Assembly (NCBI RefSeq): GCF_040081925.1
Contig: NZ_JBEBMF010000004.1
Location: forward strand, 124,001 to 188,000
DNA: 64,000 nt
Source: Mesorhizobium_K quangtriensis
GTDB taxonomy: Bacteria; Pseudomonadota; Alphaproteobacteria; Rhizobiales; Rhizobiaceae
Direction: 5' to 3'
The notes beneath the pieces were generated by a model that did not search any database, was not told the DNA's origin, and saw only the letters and a program-made list of their open reading frames with translations. Numbering within the stretch: position 1 is the first letter of the stretch; each line of letters opens with the position of its first letter. This document shows, in pieces, positions 1 to 12,835 of this stretch. Position numbers and translations under genes: made by a program.

Positions 1-1
1 C

Positions 2-577
2 AAACGTGACATCTGGAATTCGATACCGGACGCGTTGGCCACCGCCGCCAATCTTCTGCGCAAGAATGGCTGGCAGGCCGGAAAGACGTGGGGTTACGAG
101 GTCGATCTGCCGTCAGGGCGCAAGTTCCCGAGCGGCTCCCTTACGCTGTCCAAATGGCAGGGTATTGGCGTTACCCGCGCCAACGGAAAGCCATTCCGGC
201 ACGGCGGTGACAAGGCCGAGTTGAAGGCGCTTGACGGACGCAATGGCCCCGCTTTCCTCGTGACCAAGAACTTCTTTGTGTTGAAAGCATACAACAACGC
301 CGACAAATACGCGCTCGCGGTCGGCCTTCTTGCCGACGAAATCGCCGGCTACGGCGGCCTTGTACGCGACTGGAATCGTCCCTTCACAAAGCTGTCTTTC
401 GTGGAAAAGCAGGAATTGCAGGAGCGTCTGTCTACGCTCGGCTATTATGACGGCAAATTCGACGGAAAGATCGGCGAAGGTTCGAAGACGGCGATAAGGG
501 CCTTTCAGGCTCAGGCGGGGTTGACGCAGGACGGTCATCCAAGCATGGAAGTCCTTTCCAGGCTGAGAAAGAGATAG
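2..577 (+). CDS. Lytic murein transglycosylase, C-terminal part (5' end outside window)
   Basis: The frame is open from base 2 of the window with no stop upstream, so this is the 3' part of a gene. The fragment reads IWNSIPDALATAANLL followed by a GWQAGKTWGYEV stretch, typical of the SLT_2/MltB-type lytic transglycosylase fold (periplasmic, cleaves the MurNAc-GlcNAc bond with 1,6-anhydro product). The last ~60 residues (KLSFVEKQELQERLSTLGYYDGKFDG onward, in pieces) form a peptidoglycan-binding type 1 domain with the usual LGYYDGK and AIRAFQ motifs. The catalytic Glu would lie upstream of the window. The DUF459 gene starts 9 bp downstream on the same strand, so the two are probably co-transcribed; this pairing is common in rhizobia. 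Family call is confident, exact paralogue is not. Confidence 0.88.
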   Translation, partial: KRDIWNSIPDALATAANLLRKNGWQAGKTWGYEVDLPSGRKFPSGSLTLSKWQGIGVTRANGKPFRHGGDKAELKALDGRNGPAFLVTKNFFVLKAYNNADKYALAVGLLADEIAGYGGLVRDWNRPFTKLSFVEKQELQERLSTLGYYDGKFDGKIGEGSKTAIRAFQAQAGLTQDGHPSMEVLSRLRKR

Positions 578-586
578 GAGTATGGA

Positions 587-3172
587 TTGACCGCGAGGAC
601 GGGCCATGGGTTCAACTCATCCCGATTTGCAGTTTCCGTCCTTGCGCTGGCCGCTCTCTTAGCGGCCTTCTCCTTTGTCTCGTCATCCACCGGCTACGCC
701 CAGGAACAGGAGCGGATCGGTCTGTTGAACCGCCTGTTCGGCTCCAAGAAGGCCGAACGGGAAGAGCCGAAAGCCCAGGTGGTCAAACCGAAGACCCAGC
801 GCAAGAAGGCGCCCCGCGCGCCAGCCGAGGGCGAAGAAGCGCCTCAAGTCGCCGTCGTCACCAAGCACCCCAACGCCCATGTCGTTTTGGTCGTCGGCGA
901 TTTCCTGGCGAGTGGCTTGGCCGAAGGCCTTACGACCGCCTTTACCCAAAACCCCAATGTAAGGATCGTCGATCGCAGCAGCGGATCGTCCGGGTTCGTT
1001 CGTTCGGATTTTCACAACTGGGCGGAGAAGGTCAACGAATTGATCACGTCGGAGAAGCCGGCCGCTGTGGTCGTCATGATCGGCGCCAATGACAGGCAGC
1101 AGATGCTCGTCGACGGGGTGCGCGAGACAGTCCGCTCGGAGAACTGGAACAGACAGTACGCGGACAGAGCCGAGGAATTGGCCAAGGCCATCGCAGCCCG
1201 CAAGGTGCCGTTCCTCTGGGTAGGGACGCCGCCCTTCAAGTCCCAGAAGATGATGCTCGACATGCTCGCCTTCAACGAGATGTACCGCACGGCGGCGGTC
1301 GGCGCGGGCGGGGAATTCGTCGATGTCTGGGACGGTTTCGTCGACGAGAACGGCGCCTATGTCGCCAGCGGCCCCGACATAAACGGGCAACCCGCACGCC
1401 TGCGCGCCAACGACGGCATCAACCTCGCACGGCCCGGCAAGCGAAAGATCGCCTTTTACGCGGAAAAGCCGCTTTACCGCATCCTTGGCGAAGACCCCGC
1501 CGCGCAAGGGGCGGCAACCGCCGACCTTGCTGCCCGGCCAGCCTATCGCATGTTTGGTCCGTTCGGGCCTTCCGATCCTCTGGACCAGGCCGAACTTGAT
1601 GTCGCGGTCGACCCGAACGAGGCTGGCCCCGTAAACGCCGCCCGTCCGGTTGCGCTTCGCACGCCAGGCCTCGACGGCGGCGTCGAACTACTCGGTGCGA
1701 TTGCGGAGCCGCGCAGGGAAGCGAAAACCCCAGCAGAGAAGCTGGCGATCGAGGGCTTTGCGCCGGCGGCACCGGCCGGCCGCGCCGACCAGTTTGGCTG
1801 GCCGCAGCTTGCCTCTGCAGCGGGAGCGATGCGTGAACTGAGCGTGGATACGACGCGCAATAAGGCGTCGGTACCCGCCGAGCCCCGGGAGCCCGTGGTG
1901 GACAAGGCTGCGATCCGCTCCGTCCGCGCGAATGTGCTCAGTGTCCCGGAACTGCCCATGCCCGGGCGGCTGCCGCCGGACATCGTGCCGGATCGCATCG
2001 AAGAAGTTTCGCCGCTCCAGGCCGCGCCGGACGTGGCCGCAGCAGAGCCGCCGATGACGACGCCGAGCACCATGAATAAGGGCTCCGTCCCGGATTTCGC
2101 ACGCGGCGATCCGCTCGATCTGTCGCCAGTACGCAACACGGTTCCGCGTCAGGCTATCAAGCGTCCGACGTCCATTGGTCCTGAACCGAACCGTGCACCG
2201 ACTGCGGTGCCCAAGCCAGTCCAAGAATTCTTCGAACCTGCGGAAACGGGCGAAGAGATTCCGTCTGCCTCGCTCGACGGAAGCGTGCTGGACGCCGGGG
2301 AAACAAAACCTGCCCTGCCGGACACGGCCCCGCCGCGAGCACCGGCACCTTCCATATTACCAGAAGCCACATACGACGGACTGGGCGCTGCGCGCATGGT
2401 GCCGATAAAGGCAGACCCGGTACCCGTTGCGTCCTTGCCGGGAGCAAAGGATGCTCCTTCGGAACTGCTTCCTGCGTCGAAAGCGCCACTGGTCGTCGCG
2501 CCAAATGCTCCTGTCGAACCGGCAGCCGATCTCGCCACCGCCAAGGCGGTTCCGGCTATCGAAACCGGGGAAGTGACAGGCAGCGCGCCACTTCGGTCTG
2601 CTCCGCTTTCAGAGGCCGTGTCCCCGGCAACCGCTCCCGAGCGGGCAGCGCCAAACAACGAATCCGAGGCTACAGATGAGGCGCCGACGGCTGCCCCTGT
2701 AGCGGCGCGCCCCGAGCCTGTTGCGACAGAAGGCGCTCCATCGCCGCTGACTGAGTCCGGTCGTCCCGCCGACGCCGACACCGCGGCGATGCCGTCAGCA
2801 CCGCGGAACTCCGCAACGCCCGTCGCACCGGCACCACCAACCATCCTGGCTGAACAGCCCGAAAGCGGCAGCGGTTCCACCACCGCGCCCGATGCTGTCA
2901 CCTCGCCTGCTGACAGCGCCCCGCCGGCGCAGGCTCCCGAACCGGCTGAGCGTGAACCGGCAGCCACGCCGCCTGCTCCGGCAACGCCATCCACGTTGCC
3001 AAAAAATGCGGACAACTCAGCGCCGGTTTCAGCACCGGATCAGAACGCAGTACGCTCAATCGAGCCATCTGCTCCAGCAGCCATCGCGCCGTCGCCGAGC
3101 GAGACGAAGGACGAGAGCCTCACCTCGATTACCGCAGCTCCTGCGTCTTCGGGCGCGATCGCTCGACCCTGA
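587..3172 (+). CDS. DUF459 SGNH-like periplasmic protein with a very long Pro/Ala-rich tail
   Basis: 861 residues from a TTG start; the ATG a few bases upstream (582) is followed at once by a stop. Residues 1-38 look like a signal peptide ending GYAQ. Residues ~95-300 resemble the DUF459/SGNH fold: a block I-like GDFLASG at 104-110, GANDR at 166-170 (block III) and DGINLARPG at 276-284 (block V). The usual block I Ser and block V His are not present (Phe106, Asn279), so hydrolase activity is doubtful. From ~residue 300 to the end the protein is low-complexity, rich in Pro, Ala, Ser and Glu, and probably extended across the periplasm or wall. It follows the lytic transglycosylase by 9 bp, pointing to a role in cell-wall remodelling (inference). 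Convergent with gltD, 9 bp away, with no visible terminator between. Confidence 0.8.
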   Translation: MTARTGHGFNSSRFAVSVLALAALLAAFSFVSSSTGYAQEQERIGLLNRLFGSKKAEREEPKAQVVKPKTQRKKAPRAPAEGEEAPQVAVVTKHPNAHVVLVVGDFLASGLAEGLTTAFTQNPNVRIVDRSSGSSGFVRSDFHNWAEKVNELITSEKPAAVVVMIGANDRQQMLVDGVRETVRSENWNRQYADRAEELAKAIAARKVPFLWVGTPPFKSQKMMLDMLAFNEMYRTAAVGAGGEFVDVWDGFVDENGAYVASGPDINGQPARLRANDGINLARPGKRKIAFYAEKPLYRILGEDPAAQGAATADLAARPAYRMFGPFGPSDPLDQAELDVAVDPNEAGPVNAARPVALRTPGLDGGVELLGAIAEPRREAKTPAEKLAIEGFAPAAPAGRADQFGWPQLASAAGAMRELSVDTTRNKASVPAEPREPVVDKAAIRSVRANVLSVPELPMPGRLPPDIVPDRIEEVSPLQAAPDVAAAEPPMTTPSTMNKGSVPDFARGDPLDLSPVRNTVPRQAIKRPTSIGPEPNRAPTAVPKPVQEFFEPAETGEEIPSASLDGSVLDAGETKPALPDTAPPRAPAPSILPEATYDGLGAARMVPIKADPVPVASLPGAKDAPSELLPASKAPLVVAPNAPVEPAADLATAKAVPAIETGEVTGSAPLRSAPLSEAVSPATAPERAAPNNESEATDEAPTAAPVAARPEPVATEGAPSPLTESGRPADADTAAMPSAPRNSATPVAPAPPTILAEQPESGSGSTTAPDAVTSPADSAPPAQAPEPAEREPAATPPAPATPSTLPKNADNSAPVSAPDQNAVRSIEPSAPAAIAPSPSETKDESLTSITAAPASSGAIARP

Positions 3173-3181
3173 GCGCGGCGG

Positions 3182-4636
3182 TCAGCGCGGTAGGACGGAG
3201 CTTCCCATGAGGGCTTCGTCAATGGACTGCGCTGCCTGGCGTCCCTCGCGGATCGCCCAGACGACGAGCGACTGGCCCCGCCTGATGTCGCCAGCCACCC
3301 ACAGCTTATCGACGCTGGTGCGGTAGTCGCGGTCGTTGGCCGCGACGTTGAGCGAGCGACGGCTGTCGGTGATGAGATTCAGCTTCCCCTCCAGCTCTTT
3401 CGTCACGCCGCCGGCGATGGGTCCGGCAAAGCCGATGGCGATGAAGGCGAGGTCGGCGCGGATGACGAACTCGGTACCGGCGATTGGCTTGCGCTTGTCA
3501 TCCACCTCACAGCACTTCACGCCGGTAAGCTGGCCTTCCTCGCCGATGAATTCGAGCGTCGCCACCTGAAATTCGCGTTCTGCGCCCTCCGCCTGGCTGG
3601 AAGAGGTCCGCATTTTGGTCGCCCAGTAGGGCCAGACCGCGAGCTTGTTTTCCTTTTCCGGTGGCTGCGGACGTATGTCGAGCTGCGTGACCCTCACCGC
3701 GCCCTGGCGGAACGCCGTGCCGACGCAGTCGGACGCGGTGTCACCACCGCCGACGACCACGACGTGCTTGCCGGATGCAACGATCGGCTCTTCCGGCCAC
3801 GCGACTGACTGGATGTCCTCGCCACCGACCCGCTTATTCTGCTGCACGAGGTAGGGCATCGCGTCGTGCACGCCCTCGAACTCAGCGCCCGGAATACCCG
3901 CCGGTCGCGGTGTCTCGGAGCCACCACAGTAGAGAACTGCGTCGTACTCTTCCAGCAACTCGCTGACCGGCTTGTCCACACCGACATTGACGCCGCAATG
4001 GAAGGTGACGCCCTCGCCTTCCATCTGCTTCACGCGCTTGTCGATGTAGTGCTTCTCCATTTTGAAGTCCGGGATGCCGAACCGCAGCAGGCCACCCGGC
4101 TTCGACTCGCGCTCGTAAAGATGGACGTCGTGACCAACGCGGCCAAGCTGCTGGGCGGCAGCCATTCCGGACGGACCGGAGCCGATGACGGCCACGCGCT
4201 TGCCGGTCTTCTGCTCAGCCGGATAAGGCCGCACATACCCAGTCTCGTAGGCCTTGTCCGCCAGAGCCTGCTCGACCGTTTTGATGGCTACCGGGATATC
4301 CTCCAGGTTCAGCGTGCAGGCTTCCTCGCAAGGCGCGGGGCAGACGCGACCGGTAAACTCCGGGAAGTTGTTGGTGGAGTGCAGGTTGCGGATCGCCGCG
4401 TCCCAGTCACCATTGTAGACAAGGTCGTTCCAGTCCGGGATCTGGTTGTGGATGGGGCAACCAGTCGGGCCGTGGCAAAACGGAACGCCGCAATCCATGC
4501 AGCGCGCGGCCTGTTTCTCGACCTCTTTATCGGACATCGGCAGCGTGAATTCGCGGAAATGCCTGATACGGTCGGACGCCGGCTGGTACTTGTGCACCTG
4601 CCGGTCAATCTCGAGAAAACCTGTTACCTTGCCCAT
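3182..4636 (-). CDS. gltD: Glutamate synthase (NADPH) small subunit
   Basis: 484 residues, normal for the GOGAT beta subunit. It oxidises NADPH and passes electrons through FAD and iron-sulphur centres to the large subunit, which makes two glutamates from glutamine and 2-oxoglutarate in the cytoplasm. Visible features: the N-terminal cysteine clusters CMDCGVPFC (Cys46, 49, 54) with Cys60, then Cys99/103/107 in RVCPAPCEEAC; the FAD-binding VIGSGPSGMAAAQ around 149-162; and an NADPH-binding VVGGGDTASDC around residue 295. It lies downstream of gltB on the same strand with a 115-bp spacer containing two stem-loops, so a gltBD operon is clear. Start ATG gives the family-typical MGKVTGFLE N terminus. 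Confidence 0.97.
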   Translation of the reverse strand: MGKVTGFLEIDRQVHKYQPASDRIRHFREFTLPMSDKEVEKQAARCMDCGVPFCHGPTGCPIHNQIPDWNDLVYNGDWDAAIRNLHSTNNFPEFTGRVCPAPCEEACTLNLEDIPVAIKTVEQALADKAYETGYVRPYPAEQKTGKRVAVIGSGPSGMAAAQQLGRVGHDVHLYERESKPGGLLRFGIPDFKMEKHYIDKRVKQMEGEGVTFHCGVNVGVDKPVSELLEEYDAVLYCGGSETPRPAGIPGAEFEGVHDAMPYLVQQNKRVGGEDIQSVAWPEEPIVASGKHVVVVGGGDTASDCVGTAFRQGAVRVTQLDIRPQPPEKENKLAVWPYWATKMRTSSSQAEGAEREFQVATLEFIGEEGQLTGVKCCEVDDKRKPIAGTEFVIRADLAFIAIGFAGPIAGGVTKELEGKLNLITDSRRSLNVAANDRDYRTSVDKLWVAGDIRRGQSLVVWAIREGRQAAQSIDEALMGSSVLPR

Positions 4637-4657
4637 TCTTCTACTCTCGTGACGTTA

Positions 4658-4735
4658 CCAGGCGCACTGCCTGGACGAGTATCTCGATCTTTGTTGTGGC
4701 ATCAGGCGGTCGCCGAAGCAAACAGGCGACCGCCT
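4658..4735 (-). other. Two intercistronic stem-loops between gltB and gltD
   Basis: The 115-bp gltB-gltD spacer holds an 11-bp perfect inverted repeat (arms 4704-4714 and 4725-4735, AGGCGGTCGCC type) and a 6-bp one (CCAGGC/GCCTGG, 4658-4663 and 4669-4674). Neither is followed by a T run on the minus strand, so they are unlikely to be full terminators. They could tune mRNA processing or stability and so the ratio of the two subunits. That role is inference. Confidence 0.55.
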
Positions 4736-4751
4736 ATCAAGAGCGTCAGGC

Positions 4752-9476
<4,725 letters not shown>

Positions 9477-9596
9477 CTCCATATCCTCCGTTTCCTGGCC
9501 CTGGCGGGCGGGGTCGCCTCGACAGCACATTTCGCGCGTAAAGGCGGCAGGCGTGCACCATACGCCAAACCGGCTGTCATTTGCGCGGATAAATAC

Positions 9597-9611
9597 GACA
9601 GTATTACTGTC
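9597..9611. promoter_or_regulatory. 15-bp palindrome in the gltB / threonine aldolase divergent intergenic region
   Basis: GACAGTA-T-TACTGTC is a perfect palindrome with a one-base centre, about 120 bp upstream of the gltB start and 210 bp upstream of the aldolase gene. It is a candidate operator for the divergent promoters. The remainder of the 346-bp gap (9477-9822) shows only the gltB ribosome-binding site and A/T-richer sequence compatible with promoters; I see no further gene or RNA there. The binding factor is unknown. Confidence 0.4.
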
Positions 9612-9822
9612 CTAAATTCTTATTGCAGAAAAGCCGGCCGCAGACAAGACCGATTCGGAAAAAATGCGCCAAGTCCACGAAAGAAAATTGCGCGAGATCG
9701 CATTCTAGGCTGACCCGCAAGGCACGTGGCAAAACCCTGACGCAATCGAAAGCACAGAGTTGCCCTTGAAGTAGGCAGCAAAAAGCCGGAAGGGTCGCAT
9801 AGGCAACAGCGGAAAGACCAAC

Positions 9823-10872
9823 GTGTTTTTTGCATCAGACAATTGGGCAGGCGCGCATCCGAAGATCGCCGCGGCGCTATCCACCCACGCAGGCGGATAC
9901 GATGCCGCCTACGGCAACGGATTGCTCGACGCAAAGGTGCAGCGGCGATTTTCGGAAATTTTCGAGCGCGAGGTGGCCGTTTTCTTCGTCGGCACCGGCA
10001 CGGCGGCGAATTCGTTGTCGCTGGTTTCAGCCGACAAGCCGGGAGGCCTGTCCTTCTGCCATCGCGGATCCCATGTCATGGACGACGAATGCGGCGCACC
10101 GGAATATTTCATGGGCGGATCGCGTCTCTTCCCGGTGGACGGCGAGCTCGGACGGATCGACCCGCAACTCCTTTCGGCCGCTGTCGAACGTTTCGCGGGC
10201 GACAATGTTCATGCCGGCCGGCCGGCAGCCATCTCGATCACTCAGGCGACGGAAGTCGGAACGGTCTACAACCCGGAGCAGATCAGGGCGATCTCCGCCA
10301 TTGCGAAGAAACACCGTCTGCCGCTCCACATGGACGGCGCGCGCTTCGCAAACGCGCTTGTCTCGCTCGAAGTCTCGCCAGCCGAGATGACCTGGAAAAG
10401 CGGCGTCGACATGCTCTCCTTCGGCGGCACAAAGAATGGCTGCTGGTGCGCCGAGGCGGTGATCCTGTTCGATATCGACCGCGCGAAGGATTTTGCGTTC
10501 ATCCGCAAGCGGGCAGCCCAGCTATTCTCGAAGTCGCGCTTCATCGCAGCGCAATTCGAAGCCTACTTCGAGGACGGGCTTTGGCTGGATAGCGCATCCC
10601 ACGCAAATGCCATGGCGGCGCGACTTGGCGGATACATCCGCCAATCGGCCAAGATAAGGCTGGCTTGGGAGCCACAGGCCAACGAAGTGTTCGCGGTGAT
10701 GCCGATCAAGCTGGCCAAAGCGCTGCAGGCACAGGGCGCGCGCTTCTACGACTGGCACACGCCACACGGTTTCGGCGCCAACATCGCGCCCGGCGAAAAA
10801 CTTTGGCGTTTCGTCACCAGCTTCGCGACCAGTGCAGACGAGGTCGATCGGTTCGGCGAACTGATCGTGTGA
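9823..10872 (+). CDS. ltaE: Threonine aldolase family PLP enzyme (low-specificity L-threonine aldolase)
   Basis: 349 residues, GTG start. Members cleave L-threonine or L-allo-threonine to glycine and acetaldehyde using pyridoxal phosphate. The fold-type I signatures are present: GTGTAANSL (57-65) for the phosphate-binding loop, HMDGAR (169-174) with the Asp that contacts the PLP ring nitrogen, and SFGGTKNG (199-206) with Lys204 as the Schiff-base lysine. The start MFFASDNWAGAHP matches the family's usual F-x-SDN opening. Single gene, followed by a hairpin shared with the convergent hsp20 gene. Some relatives act on beta-hydroxy-aspartate or phenylserine, so substrate is not fixed by sequence. 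Confidence 0.88.
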   Translation: MFFASDNWAGAHPKIAAALSTHAGGYDAAYGNGLLDAKVQRRFSEIFEREVAVFFVGTGTAANSLSLVSADKPGGLSFCHRGSHVMDDECGAPEYFMGGSRLFPVDGELGRIDPQLLSAAVERFAGDNVHAGRPAAISITQATEVGTVYNPEQIRAISAIAKKHRLPLHMDGARFANALVSLEVSPAEMTWKSGVDMLSFGGTKNGCWCAEAVILFDIDRAKDFAFIRKRAAQLFSKSRFIAAQFEAYFEDGLWLDSASHANAMAARLGGYIRQSAKIRLAWEPQANEVFAVMPIKLAKALQAQGARFYDWHTPHGFGANIAPGEKLWRFVTSFATSADEVDRFGELIV

Positions 10873-10888
10873 TTCTTCCAACTACATG

Positions 10889-10910
10889 AAAACGGCGCCT
10901 TTCGGCGCCG
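10889..10910 (-). terminator. Rho-independent terminator of the hsp20 gene
   Basis: A 7-bp GC stem (CGGCGCC / GGCGCCG, 10893-10899 and 10904-10910) with loop TTTC. Read on the minus strand it is followed by TTTT (10892-10889), about 30 bp after the hsp20 stop. On the plus strand there is no T run, but the hairpin may also slow readthrough from the aldolase gene. Confidence 0.65.
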
Positions 10911-10939
10911 CTTCCGTCTCGGAGGAAAGACGATTTACG

Positions 10940-11404
10940 TCAGGCAGCTTTCGCCTCGATCTGCGTGGCGCTGCCGCCATTGGCGATCTCGATCTTGCGC
11001 GGCTTCAACTGCTCGGGGACCGTGCGCTTCAGATCGATATGCAAAAGGCCGTTCTTGAGTTCGGCGCCCAGCACCTCGACGTGGTCGGCAAGCTGGAAGC
11101 GGCGCTCGAAGCTGCGGGCGGCAATGCCGCGGTAAAGCACCTCGGAGCCTTCGCCGTTGGCCTCATCCTTGCGCTCGCCCTTCACGGACAGAACGTTGCG
11201 GTGCGCCTCGATGGCGATATCCTTGTCGGAGAAGCCGGCAACAGCCATGGAAATCCGGTAGGCATCCTCACCGGTACGCTCGATATTGTAGGGCGGATAG
11301 GTCTGGCCGCCATTATCTGGCTGAGCCAGCGAGTCCAGCATCGTGAAAAGCCGGTCGAAGCCGACGGTCGAACGATAGAGGGGGGAAAAATCAACGTGAC
11401 GCAT
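10940..11404 (-). CDS. Small heat-shock protein, Hsp20/alpha-crystallin (IbpA type)
   Basis: 154 residues. ATP-independent holdase chaperone that binds unfolding proteins in heat-stressed cytoplasm. The N-terminal MRHVDFSPLYRSTVGFDRLF is the class A rhizobial/IbpA opening; the alpha-crystallin domain spans ~35-135, with YNIERTGEDAYRI, VAGFSDKDI and the GLLHIDLKR beta-strand; a short C-terminal tail holds the PRKIEI element (I-x-I). Start ATG 11404 has a GGAG 8 nt upstream; longer in-frame starts lack one and would run through the leader. Expression appears doubly heat-controlled: a sigma-32-like promoter and a ROSE-like leader that hides this ribosome-binding site. Confidence 0.95.
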   Translation of the reverse strand: MRHVDFSPLYRSTVGFDRLFTMLDSLAQPDNGGQTYPPYNIERTGEDAYRISMAVAGFSDKDIAIEAHRNVLSVKGERKDEANGEGSEVLYRGIAARSFERRFQLADHVEVLGAELKNGLLHIDLKRTVPEQLKPRKIEIANGGSATQIEAKAA

Positions 11405-11505
11405 ATTTGTTCTCCTGTTGAGCAACATCGGTTTTGCGTGTGGCCCTCCTGCCGAACCCTTCTGGCGTTCGGATCGGACCAGCGACCCCGGTTTCGGCGG
11501 CCGCA
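11405..11505 (-). promoter_or_regulatory. ROSE-like RNA thermometer in the hsp20 5' leader
   Basis: On the minus strand the leader ends GTTGCTC-AACAG-GAGAAC before AAAT-ATG. GTT/AAC and CTC/GAG pair exactly if one G is bulged (arms 11420-11426 and 11409-11414), burying the GGAG Shine-Dalgarno. The U(U/C)GCU strand opposite the Shine-Dalgarno with a single critical G is the hallmark of ROSE elements in rhizobial small heat-shock genes (known from Bradyrhizobium). A second hairpin with a 6-bp perfect stem (CCGAAC/GTTCGG) lies at 11452-11472. With a start point near 11505 the leader is ~100 nt, within the usual ROSE size. Melting with heat would free the ribosome-binding site. Confidence 0.82.
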
Positions 11506-11511
11506 ACCCTG

Positions 11512-11540
11512 ATTTGGGGAGGCAAAAACGTCGTTTCAAG
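11512..11540 (-). promoter_or_regulatory. Sigma-32 (RpoH)-like promoter of hsp20
   Basis: Minus-strand CTTGAAA (11540-11534), 15-bp spacer, then CCCAAAT (11518-11512). This fits the alphaproteobacterial heat-shock consensus (CTTGAA -35, C-rich/A-T -10). Predicted transcription start near 11505, giving the ROSE-like leader. Confidence 0.65.
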
Positions 11541-11708
11541 GTGCATTGAAGGCGGTTTTCCCGGACATGCTGGATGAACCGCACATGAACCAGCGCTTCG
11601 GACCGCGTTCAGCACGCACGGAATAGTGTCTACCTGCAACTAAGCGAGGCGGAAACGCACCGCGAAGGGCCGGGCCGGGTGTCAACGTCCCTTCCACCCG
11701 GATCGACA

Positions 11709-11738
11709 GGGGCCGGAAGACCACCATCTTCCGGCCCC
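11709..11738. repeat. Perfect 12-bp inverted repeat in the hsp20 / hydrolase gap
   Basis: GGGGCCGGAAGA (11709-11720) and its exact complement TCTTCCGGCCCC (11727-11738) are separated by CCACCA. No T run follows on either strand, so it is not a typical terminator; it may be an operator or an RNA structure in the leader of the downstream hydrolase. In the 456-bp gap 11405-11860 I see nothing else beyond the hsp20 leader and promoter; the short ORFs there lack coding character. Confidence 0.5.
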
Positions 11739-11860
11739 GCGTGTTTCGATATCTCCGCCCAAGGAAACTCGTTCCTTGCTTTCTCCGTGACGCCTTTCTA
11801 TCACCGCACGGCGGGCGCCCTTGCGGCTGCCCGCACCTGTCCCGGACGCGAAACCGCCAC

Positions 11861-12826
11861 ATGACGGAAATCTTCCACGAAATCCCGAGCAACCCAACGC
11901 CTGAAAAGGCGACGGGCGGATTTTTCACGGGGTTCGACGGAAGGAAGCTACGCTATGGACGATTTCCCGCCGTCGCACGTCCGCTGAAAGGCACTGTCAT
12001 CCTGCTTTCGGGCCGAAACGAATGCATCGAGAAATATTTCGAGACGGCACGCAACCTCGCCGAACGCGGCTTTACGACGGCCACCTTCGACTGGCGTGGA
12101 CAGGGCGGCTCCGAACGCCTGTTACGCGACCCCCAGCGCGGTCATGTGCGGTCTTTCTCCGACTACGTGAAGGATCTCGACCGCTTCTTCGAGGAAGTCG
12201 TGCTGCCCGACTGCCGGGGTCCCTACTATGTGTTGGCGCACTCCACCGGCGCGCTGATCGCGCTGCTTGCGACGCCATCGCTCGTCAATCGCGTGCAGCG
12301 CATGGTCCTGGCTGCACCCTTCCTGACCTATACCGGCTTCCGGCTCTCGAGGGGCACGATCGGACGCCTCGCGGGCATCCTCTACTGGATGGGACTTGGC
12401 CGCATGTATGGCGCGATGGGACCGAGGCCCCGCCGGTCGCCTCCCTTCGCCACAAACAAGGTGACGACCGACATCGGCCGATACCGCCGCAACATGGAAA
12501 TCTACGAGACCTACCCAGCGCTGGCGCTCGGCGGGCCTACTGTGTCCTGGATCCGCGCCGCCTGCCGCGCCGTCGACATCGTCGAGAACCCCGAATTCAT
12601 GCAGCGGATCAATATCCCCATCCTGTTCGTCGGGGCGGGCAATGACGAGATCGTCTCGACGCGCGCCATCGCCGACTATGCCAGGCGTTTGCGTGGCGGC
12701 TCGATCCTGACGATCGCGGGCGCACGGCACGAACTCTTGCAGGAGGCCGATATTTTCCGAGAGCAACTACTAGCTGCCTTCGACGCCTTCGTGCCAGGCA
12801 ACGACGTGAGCGTTTACAGCGACTGA
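11861..12826 (+). CDS. Alpha/beta hydrolase, lysophospholipase/monoacylglycerol lipase-like (PldB type)
   Basis: 321 residues from ATG 11861. The serine-aminopeptidase S33/Hydrolase_4 pattern is clear: oxyanion region GTVILLSGRNECIEKY (44-59), TFDWRGQGGSER (75-86), nucleophile elbow AHSTGA with Ser128, an acid-bearing strand FVGAGNDEIVS near residue 265 and His in GARHELLQE near residue 290. The family hydrolyses lysophospholipids or monoacylglycerols. No signal peptide is seen, so it acts in the cytoplasm or at the inner membrane face. An upstream extension in frame to 11741 lacks a good start. It runs convergent to hisN with a 9-bp gap. Confidence 0.85.
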   Translation: MTEIFHEIPSNPTPEKATGGFFTGFDGRKLRYGRFPAVARPLKGTVILLSGRNECIEKYFETARNLAERGFTTATFDWRGQGGSERLLRDPQRGHVRSFSDYVKDLDRFFEEVVLPDCRGPYYVLAHSTGALIALLATPSLVNRVQRMVLAAPFLTYTGFRLSRGTIGRLAGILYWMGLGRMYGAMGPRPRRSPPFATNKVTTDIGRYRRNMEIYETYPALALGGPTVSWIRAACRAVDIVENPEFMQRINIPILFVGAGNDEIVSTRAIADYARRLRGGSILTIAGARHELLQEADIFREQLLAAFDAFVPGNDVSVYSD

Positions 12827-12835
12827 AGCGCCACT

